From an uncultured Sphingobacteriaceae bacterium (GTDB lineage: Bacteria; Bacteroidota; Bacteroidia; Sphingobacteriales; Sphingobacteriaceae), in the NCBI GenBank assembly GCA_937875035.1, contig CALNCF010000342.1, positions 1-11,737 of the forward strand: DNA of 11,737 bases. Reading direction: 5' to 3'. The stretch's first letter is position 1. Each line of letters starts with the position of its first letter. Under the pieces are notes generated by a model. It was not told the origin of the DNA. It worked only from the letters and a program-made list of their open reading frames with translations, and searched no databases. The position numbers and the translations under genes were made by a program. Positions 7,194 to 11,737 of this stretch are shown here, piece after piece.

Positions 7194-8242
7194 GCGGATG
7201 GGTTTCTGTAGATCTGCAGGCGATCATCTTCTACGAAGGTATCCGGCAGCTGTTGTGAGGCGGGCAATACCGGGGCCGACAGTCCTGCGTGAAGCGGCTT
7301 TGGCGTGCTGAACACCCTGGCCTCATCCCATAAGTTATGCCTGATGAATTCATTCAGCGTATGAGCTCCTCCCTCGACAATAAGCGACTGGATCCCCTTC
7401 AGGTAGAGCTGGTAAGCAATGAGCTGCGGAACATACCCGTAGAAATCGATCTGTACAAAAGTAAGCTGTTCCTGCACCGCTGTCTTATGCTCGTTGAAAA
7501 CGATGGTCGGCTGCGATTGATCGAAAAGATGTAATCCGGGCGACAGGCTGAGATGACGGTCGATAACGAGGCGCAGGGGATTCCTGCCGTTCCAGAGCCG
7601 GGTATCGAGCCTGGGGTTATCCTTCGCGGCTGTTTGGGTGCCTACGAGTATGGCTTGCTCTTCCGAGCGCCATTTGTGCACCAGCTTACGGGAGGTCGGG
7701 GAGCTGAGCCAGTAAGGCTCCTTATTTTCAGGAGCGATAAATCCATCGGCGCTTTCAGCCCATTTCAATATGATATAAGGGCGTTGTTTCCGGTGATAGG
7801 TGAAGAAGCGTTTATTGAGCTCATCGCATGCCTCTTTCAATATGCCGGTATGTACGCGGATGCCTGCCGCGGTCAGCTTTTCGATCCCCTTGCCGTTTAC
7901 CTGCTCAAAGGGGTCGATGCTTCCTATATATACTTCAGGTACCTGGTGTTTGATAATGAGGTCGGCGCAGGGAGGAGTCTTGCCCTGGTGTGCGCAGGGT
8001 TCGAGGGTAACGAACAGTTGAGAACGCCGGAGCAGCTCTGCTGCATTTGCATAACGTTCAGTCACCTGGTTAATGGCATTCACCTCGGCATGAGCCTGCC
8101 CGTAATGTTCATGGTAACCCTCGCCAATGATCTGCTCATCGCAAACGATCACCGCGCCTACCATGGGGTTGGGCGCGGTTTGCCCGAGGGCATCCGAAGC
8201 CAGCTCCAGGGCTCTTCGCATATATGTTTCTGCGGTATTCAA
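7190..8242 (-). CDS. ribD: Bifunctional riboflavin deaminase/reductase RibD
   Basis: This 350-residue cytoplasmic enzyme performs two steps of riboflavin synthesis: deamination of the diaminopyrimidine made from GTP, then reduction of its ribosyl group with NADPH. The deaminase domain (about 1-148) has HAEVNAI (His51, Glu53) and PCAHQGKTPPCADL (Cys83, Cys92) as zinc and catalytic residues. The reductase domain (about 154-350) has ILKWAESADGFIA and LIVEGGAHTLNEF. The start is TTG at 8242. The first in-frame ATG, at 8221, would remove seven residues that other RibD proteins keep before YMRRALELA. A full -7 element four bases before the TTG supports it. No FMN riboswitch fits in the 35-base upstream gap. 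Confidence 0.93.
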   Translation of the reverse strand: MNTAETYMRRALELASDALGQTAPNPMVGAVIVCDEQIIGEGYHEHYGQAHAEVNAINQVTERYANAAELLRRSQLFVTLEPCAHQGKTPPCADLIIKHQVPEVYIGSIDPFEQVNGKGIEKLTAAGIRVHTGILKEACDELNKRFFTYHRKQRPYIILKWAESADGFIAPENKEPYWLSSPTSRKLVHKWRSEEQAILVGTQTAAKDNPRLDTRLWNGRNPLRLVIDRHLSLSPGLHLFDQSQPTIVFNEHKTAVQEQLTFVQIDFYGYVPQLIAYQLYLKGIQSLIVEGGAHTLNEFIRHNLWDEARVFSTPKPLHAGLSAPVLPASQQLPDTFVEDDRLQIYRNPSA

Positions 8243-8246
8243 GCCT

Positions 8247-8254
8247 CAAAAATA
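8247..8254 (-). promoter_or_regulatory. -7 promoter element of the ribD operon (TATTTTTG)
   Basis: Read on the minus strand, TATTTTTG is a full match to TAnnTTTG. It is followed by AGGC and then the TTG start codon at 8242, so the predicted mRNA has essentially no leader. Its -33 region would fall at about 8275-8279, across the start codon of the divergent prmC gene. I see no clear TTTG there. Confidence 0.55.
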
Positions 8255-8265
8255 GCTTTTTTTAT

Positions 8266-8273
8266 TAGTTTTG
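8266..8273 (+). promoter_or_regulatory. -7 promoter element of prmC (TAGTTTTG)
   Basis: TAGTTTTG is a full match to TAnnTTTG and ends four bases before the ATG at 8278, giving a leaderless or nearly leaderless prediction. Its -33 region would overlap the first codons of ribD at about 8241-8246, where no clear TTTG is visible. It is 11 bases from the opposing ribD element. Confidence 0.55.
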
Positions 8274-8277
8274 GATC

Positions 8278-9150
8278 ATGTTTTCAAGGATCAAAACCAT
8301 TCGCCAGGCCTACGACCAGTTCGCCGCTATGTTGCAGCAGAGATACGATGAGCATGAGGCGCGAAGCATTACAGGGCTTGTGTTTGAAGAGGTGCTGGGC
8401 TTTGATACCATCCGCCTGATCACTGATGATAAAGAGCTGTTGCCCGCCTCTTATTTTGAGCAGCTCGACCTGCTGCTTCACCAGCTGATGGAATACAAGC
8501 CGGTACAGTATGTATTGGGCAAGGCTTTTTTTTATGGCCTGGTTTTCCGGGTGAACGAGCAGGTGCTGATCCCTCGCCCGGAAACCGAGGAACTGGTGCA
8601 ATGGATCCTGCAAGACCTGGAACGCGATCCCCGCAAGGGCCTCCGCCTGCTCGACATCGGTACGGGCAGCGGCTGTATTCCCGTAACCATTAAAAAGAAC
8701 AGTCCCGGCACAAGGGTGCATACCCTTGATGTATCGCCGGGTGCATTAAGAACCGCGGCTGAGAATGCCCGCCGGATCGGGGTGGATGTTCATTTTACAG
8801 AGGCTGATATTTTACAGACCGATACCTTTGATTTCGCTCCGCTGGATGTGATCGTCAGCAACCCGCCCTATGTACGTCATTCAGAGAAAGCAACGATGGG
8901 AAGGAACGTGCTGGATTATGAGCCTCACCTGGCTTTGTTCGTGGACGATGAAGACGCCCTGCTTTTTTATGAGCGCATCGCGGATGTAGCCCTAAAAAAC
9001 CTGGCGCCCATGGGAGCGCTATACCTCGAGATCAATGAAGCGAAAGGGGAGGAAGTGGTGGAGATGCTTGGCCGCAAAGGCTTTACCCGTGTGGAATTGC
9101 GGCAGGACCTGCCGGGTAAGGACCGTATGGTGAAAGCGCGGATCAGCTGA
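8278..9150 (+). CDS. prmC: Release factor glutamine methyltransferase PrmC (HemK)
   Basis: This 290-residue SAM-dependent enzyme methylates the GGQ glutamine of peptide release factors 1 and 2 in the cytoplasm. An N-terminal helical release-factor-binding domain (about 1-75) is followed by a Rossmann methyltransferase domain. Key motifs are VLIPRPETEELV (97-108), the SAM loop LLDIGTGSGC (124-133) and the catalytic VSNPPYV (193-199), which holds the glutamine side chain. Length and motif order are those of the family. It is transcribed alone and divergently from ribD. Its TGA directly abuts the stop of the convergent xerD, forming TGATCA. Confidence 0.95.
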   Translation: MFSRIKTIRQAYDQFAAMLQQRYDEHEARSITGLVFEEVLGFDTIRLITDDKELLPASYFEQLDLLLHQLMEYKPVQYVLGKAFFYGLVFRVNEQVLIPRPETEELVQWILQDLERDPRKGLRLLDIGTGSGCIPVTIKKNSPGTRVHTLDVSPGALRTAAENARRIGVDVHFTEADILQTDTFDFAPLDVIVSNPPYVRHSEKATMGRNVLDYEPHLALFVDDEDALLFYERIADVALKNLAPMGALYLEINEAKGEEVVEMLGRKGFTRVELRQDLPGKDRMVKARIS

Positions 9151-10080
9151 TCAGGCTTCGACCTTGCGTTCTCTTTTTCGTTTGGCTCTCGGATGAAATT
9201 CCTGGATGGTAGCCTTCAGGTAAGTGCGGTCGAGATGGGTATAGATCTCGGTGGTGGTGATGGATTCGTGACCGAGCATTTCCTGTACCGCGCGAAGGTC
9301 GGCTCCGCCTTCTACCAAATGCGTAGCGAAAGAGTGGCGGAAGGTGTGCGGACTGATCTTCTTACGGATGCCTGCTTTCAGGGCCAGGTCTTTAATGATG
9401 GTGAATACCATGACACGGCTGAGCCTGCTTCCGCGCCTGCCCAGAAACAGCATGTCTTCTTCTCCTTTTTTTACAGGGGTATGCACACGCACCTGGTCTT
9501 TGTAGATCCGGATGTATTTCTTGGCCGTATCGCCGATCGGTACGAGCCTTTCCTTGTTTCCCTTTCCCGTCACCTTAATGAAATCGATGTCGAGATACAG
9601 GTTGGATGCCTGTAAGTTGACCAGCTCGCTGACGCGCAATCCGCAGGCATACAATGTTTCGAGCATGGCCTTGTTGCGCTGGCCCTCGGGTGTAGAAAGG
9701 TCGATATGATCGATCAGCAGGTTCACTTCGTCGACACTTAACGTATCGGGAAGCTTGCGGCCGGTCTTGGGTGCTTCTACGAGCGAAACAGGATCTTTCT
9801 TCAGCACATCTTCCATCATCAGGTATTTATAAAATGCCTTGATGCCCGACAGGATGCGCGACTGCGAGGTAGCGGTCATGCCCAGCTCATTGATCCATAC
9901 GAGGAAATCTTTTATATCTTTGGTGGTGACTTGCAATGGGCCGGTATGGCGTTGGCAGTATTCGAAATACTGAACCAGCTTATCCAGGTCGTGCACATAA
10001 GCCTCTATCGAATTCCTTGATAAGGAGCGTTCGAGCTTGAGGTATGATTTAAATCCTTTTTTGGCTGATATCCAATCCAT
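9151..10080 (-). CDS. xerD: Site-specific tyrosine recombinase XerD
   Basis: This 309-residue recombinase resolves chromosome dimers at dif with a partner Xer protein. The N-terminal SAM-like core-binding domain spans about 3-100 and the catalytic domain about 112-290. All six catalytic residues are present: Arg149 (ACGLRVSEL), Lys173 (TGKGNKERLVP), His245 and Arg248 (HTFRHSFATH), His271 (LGHESITTT) and Tyr280 (EIYTHLD). Each lies one residue past the E. coli XerD position from memory, which favours XerD over XerC or a mobile-element integrase. A basic tail (300-306) extends it. No att or dif-like repeat is visible nearby. Its ATG is only 3 bases from that of aroQ on the other strand. Confidence 0.9.
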   Translation of the reverse strand: MDWISAKKGFKSYLKLERSLSRNSIEAYVHDLDKLVQYFEYCQRHTGPLQVTTKDIKDFLVWINELGMTATSQSRILSGIKAFYKYLMMEDVLKKDPVSLVEAPKTGRKLPDTLSVDEVNLLIDHIDLSTPEGQRNKAMLETLYACGLRVSELVNLQASNLYLDIDFIKVTGKGNKERLVPIGDTAKKYIRIYKDQVRVHTPVKKGEEDMLFLGRRGSRLSRVMVFTIIKDLALKAGIRKKISPHTFRHSFATHLVEGGADLRAVQEMLGHESITTTEIYTHLDRTYLKATIQEFHPRAKRKRERKVEA

Positions 10081-10083
10081 TCT

Positions 10084-10500
10084 ATGAAGATAGCAATTAT
10101 TAACGGTCCAAATCTAAATCTTTTAGGCCAAAGAGAACCGGGTATTTATGGCGGGCTGGATTTTGATACATTCTTTCTTTCGCTGCGCGGGAAATACAGC
10201 ATTGCCGAGCTGGATCTTTACCAGAGCAATGTGGAGGGTGAGCTGATCAACCGTTTGCACGAGGTCGGTTTCTCGTACGACGGCATCATTCTGAACGCGG
10301 GAGGATATACGCATACATCGGTGGCCATTGCCGATGCGGTGGCTGCGCTCGATACGCCCGTGGTCGAAGTGCATATCTCGAATGTGTATGCCCGCGAAGA
10401 GTTTCGCCATGTTTCCCTGATGGCGCGTCATTGCAAGGGAGTGATCAGCGGCTTCGGACTCCACTCGTACCAGCTGGCCTTGGAGAGCTTCTTTCTATAA
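10084..10500 (+). CDS. aroQ: Type II 3-dehydroquinate dehydratase AroQ
   Basis: This 138-residue enzyme converts 3-dehydroquinate to 3-dehydroshikimate, the third step of the shikimate pathway, and works as a dodecamer in the cytoplasm. Family motifs are NGPNLNLLGQREPGIYG (7-23) with Arg17 and catalytic Tyr22, NAGGYTHTSVAI (71-82) with Asn71 and His77, EVHISN (95-100) with His97, and FRHVS with Arg108. The length is normal. Only three bases separate its ATG from the divergent xerD ATG, so its promoter must lie inside xerD; I could not identify a -7 match there. The last six bases (CTATAA) overlap the convergent glycosyltransferase gene. It supplies chorismate, the MqnA substrate. Confidence 0.96.
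   Translation: MKIAIINGPNLNLLGQREPGIYGGLDFDTFFLSLRGKYSIAELDLYQSNVEGELINRLHEVGFSYDGIILNAGGYTHTSVAIADAVAALDTPVVEVHISNVYAREEFRHVSLMARHCKGVISGFGLHSYQLALESFFL
10085..10092 (-). promoter_or_regulatory. Weak -7 candidate for xerD inside aroQ (TATCTTCA)
   Basis: On the minus strand TATCTTCA (10092-10085) lies four bases before the xerD ATG, the same offset as the ribD, prmC and phosphorylase elements. It matches TAnnTT but not the final TG. It is the same octamer as the candidate upstream of the stress protein gene. A TTTG lies 16 bases further upstream, shorter than the usual 19-21 spacing. Confidence 0.3.
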
Positions 10501-11541
10501 GAAATCTTTCGGGTCGAGCTCGGAAAATGTTTTCTTCTTACGGATGTAATAATCGAACACGATGCTGCGATCGTACAGGCCGGTATTGTTTGGCTTGTTG
10601 TAGAGCTTGATCAGTGTTCTGCGTTTGTTGATCCATTTTTTCTGCGTCACCAGGAAATGGTAATGTGCCTTGTTAATGGCGAAGGCATGCTTGAGCTTTC
10701 CTTCAAACAGGAATTTGAACCAGGCCGCGAGATCGAGGAAATGACGGATGAAGATGATGCCGAACGCTTTGTGGAAGGGCAGATTCTTACGCAGCATGAT
10801 CAGGTTGTTACGGAAGTTCAGGTAGGTTTTGCGTGGGTTGTTCTGCTCCAGTGTTCCGCCGCCCAGGTGATATACTACAGACTCCGGGCAGATCATCACC
10901 TTGTATCCCATATTCTTTACTCTCCAGCAGAGGTCGATCTCTTCCATGTGCGCGAAAAAGTCGCCGTCGAGTCCGCCCGATCGGTGATAGAGCCCGGAAC
11001 GGATCATAAGCGCGGCGCCCGATGCCCAGAATATCTCTTCATGACCGTTGTATTGTCCATTGTCGGTTTCGGTATGATCGAAGATGCGGCCACGGCAAAA
11101 GGGGTACCCGAAAATATCAAGGAAACCTCCGGCAGCGCCGGCATATTCGAACTTTTCTTTTTCCCGGTAGCTGAGCAGGAGCGGCTGGCAGATGCCGATG
11201 CGCTCATCGCCCTGCATCATCCCAACCAAAGGTTCGAGCCATCCGGGTGTTACTTCCACATCAGAATTCAGCAGCACGAAGTAGTCGGCTTCCACACGGT
11301 TCAGCACCTGGTTGTAGCCTTCCGCATACCCGTAGTTGGAGGCATTCTCCAGTATCTTGATCTGGGGATATTGTTCTTTCAGGAATGCGATGGAATCATC
11401 TTTCGACGCATTGTCGCCGATAATGAGCTCCATGTTCGGATAGGTGGTAGCACATACCGATGGCAGGAACTGTTCGAGCAATTGCCTGCCGTTCCAGTTC
11501 AATATAACAACGGCTACTTTGGGGGGGTGACTGCGATCCAT
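10495..11541 (-). CDS. Family 2 glycosyltransferase
   Basis: This 348-residue GT-A fold enzyme resembles rhamnosyltransferases of the WbbL type. The nucleotide-sugar region begins VAVVILNWNG (9-18) and includes DNAS (43-46). LNSDVEV (91-97) is the DxD-like metal site. ASGAALMIR (173-181) and FFAHMEEIDLCWR (195-207) hold the acceptor and catalytic-base region. The C-terminal part (about 245-310) has amphipathic or weakly hydrophobic helices that may touch the inner membrane. The donor and acceptor are unknown; a surface polysaccharide or glycolipid is likely from context. Its ATG directly follows the TAA of the upstream acyltransferase gene (TAAATG), so the two are co-transcribed. A run of seven C lies in codons 5-7. 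Confidence 0.9.
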   Translation of the reverse strand: MDRSHPPKVAVVILNWNGRQLLEQFLPSVCATTYPNMELIIGDNASKDDSIAFLKEQYPQIKILENASNYGYAEGYNQVLNRVEADYFVLLNSDVEVTPGWLEPLVGMMQGDERIGICQPLLLSYREKEKFEYAGAAGGFLDIFGYPFCRGRIFDHTETDNGQYNGHEEIFWASGAALMIRSGLYHRSGGLDGDFFAHMEEIDLCWRVKNMGYKVMICPESVVYHLGGGTLEQNNPRKTYLNFRNNLIMLRKNLPFHKAFGIIFIRHFLDLAAWFKFLFEGKLKHAFAINKAHYHFLVTQKKWINKRRTLIKLYNKPNNTGLYDRSIVFDYYIRKKKTFSELDPKDFL

Positions 11542-11737
11542 TTACACGTTAAATTTAATTTTCTGGTCTGCTGTAGGCTGATGCTTCCACCTGCGATGCG
11601 ACCATAGCCAATCTTCCGGCTTTTGCCTGATCCTGTTTTCCAGGTAGCGTACATGCCGTTCGGTCAGCTCATATTCGGCAAGCTGCGAAGGGTCTTCTGC
11701 AAGGGGTACTATTTCCAATTCATAATAGCCTCTTTTT
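11542..11737 (-). CDS. LpxL/HtrB-type lipid A acyltransferase, C-terminal end (partial)
   Basis: Sixty-four C-terminal codons are visible; the rest lies beyond the right edge. The segment contains YYELEIVPLAE, then YELTERHVRYLENRIRQKPE, then WLWSHRRWK. This last part is the closing signature of lysophospholipid/lipid A acyltransferases of the HtrB/LpxL family. The family adds secondary acyl chains to lipid A (or related acceptors) at the inner face of the inner membrane. The catalytic HxxxxD box would lie outside the window. The stop TAA is directly followed by the ATG of the glycosyltransferase gene. Confidence 0.85.
   Translation of the reverse strand, partial: KRGYYELEIVPLAEDPSQLAEYELTERHVRYLENRIRQKPEDWLWSHRRWKHQPTADQKIKFNV

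Noticed and set aside
8243..8277. FMN riboswitch upstream of ribD
   Set aside because: Only 35 bases separate ribD from prmC and the -7 element abuts the start codon, so there is no room for the aptamer.
7553..8419. Plus-strand reading frame of 288 codons antisense to ribD and running into prmC
   Set aside because: It covers both a well-supported ribD and the start of prmC, starts with no promoter signal and has no recognisable motif.
9141..9152. Perfect 12-base palindrome GATCAGCTGATC across the prmC/xerD stop junction
   Set aside because: It has no loop and no following T tract, so it is not a convincing terminator; it could equally be a chance product of the codons and the shared TGATCA stops.
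9151..10080. Possible mobile-element integrase with an attachment site
   Set aside because: The protein has the XerD length and all six catalytic residues at XerD positions, the neighbours are housekeeping genes, and no att repeats or tRNA are nearby.
10657..11607. Plus-strand reading frame of 316 codons opposite the glycosyltransferase
   Set aside because: It crosses the acyltransferase/glycosyltransferase junction and lacks motifs; the minus-strand genes explain the region.

Overview
The window looks like a stretch of core chromosome from a member of the Bacteroidota, most likely the Chitinophagales. The grounds are: futalosine-type menaquinone genes (mqnE, mqnA), an LpxL-type lipid A acyltransferase, TAnnTTTG-type -7 promoter elements set very close to start codons, absence of recognisable Shine-Dalgarno sequences, and a secreted protein whose visible part ends in what looks like a Calx-beta domain. 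The genus call is inference. No rRNA, tRNA, insertion sequence, prophage or CRISPR array is visible, and no gene-free stretch exceeds about 160 bases.

Layout: (1) 1-1115, minus: the N-terminal 371 codons of a secreted protein with a blue-copper (cupredoxin) domain; it runs off the left edge. (2) 1272-3831, plus: a tight operon of aminofutalosine synthase mqnE, a histidine-type phosphatase and chorismate dehydratase mqnA. (3) 3826-4701, minus: a uridine-phosphorylase-like enzyme overlapping the tail of mqnA. (4) 4829-5707, plus: a tandem universal stress protein with an intrinsic terminator that lies inside the next gene. (5) 8242-5713, minus: ribD, a DMT/EamA permease and yigZ, in one operon. 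(6) 8278-9150, plus: prmC. (7) 10080-9151, minus: xerD. (8) 10084-10500, plus: aroQ. (9) 11737-10495, minus: the end of an lpxL-like acyltransferase followed directly by a family 2 glycosyltransferase.

Functionally, mqnA and mqnE are the first two steps from chorismate to menaquinone, and aroQ is a step of the shikimate pathway that makes chorismate. ribD makes flavin precursors. prmC modifies release factors and xerD resolves chromosome dimers. The acyltransferase and glycosyltransferase belong to the outer envelope. The most distinctive aspect is the architecture. Convergent neighbours overlap by 6 bases or lie at most 5 bases apart at all four junctions. Several start codons sit 4-9 bases after a -7 element, which implies leaderless or nearly leaderless mRNAs. 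Two divergent pairs share 3 and 35 bases of intergenic space.

No clearly new multi-gene system is present. The best leads are the cupredoxin-led surface protein, the unexplained phosphatase inside the mqn operon, the permease coupled to ribD, and the compact promoter and terminator arrangement.
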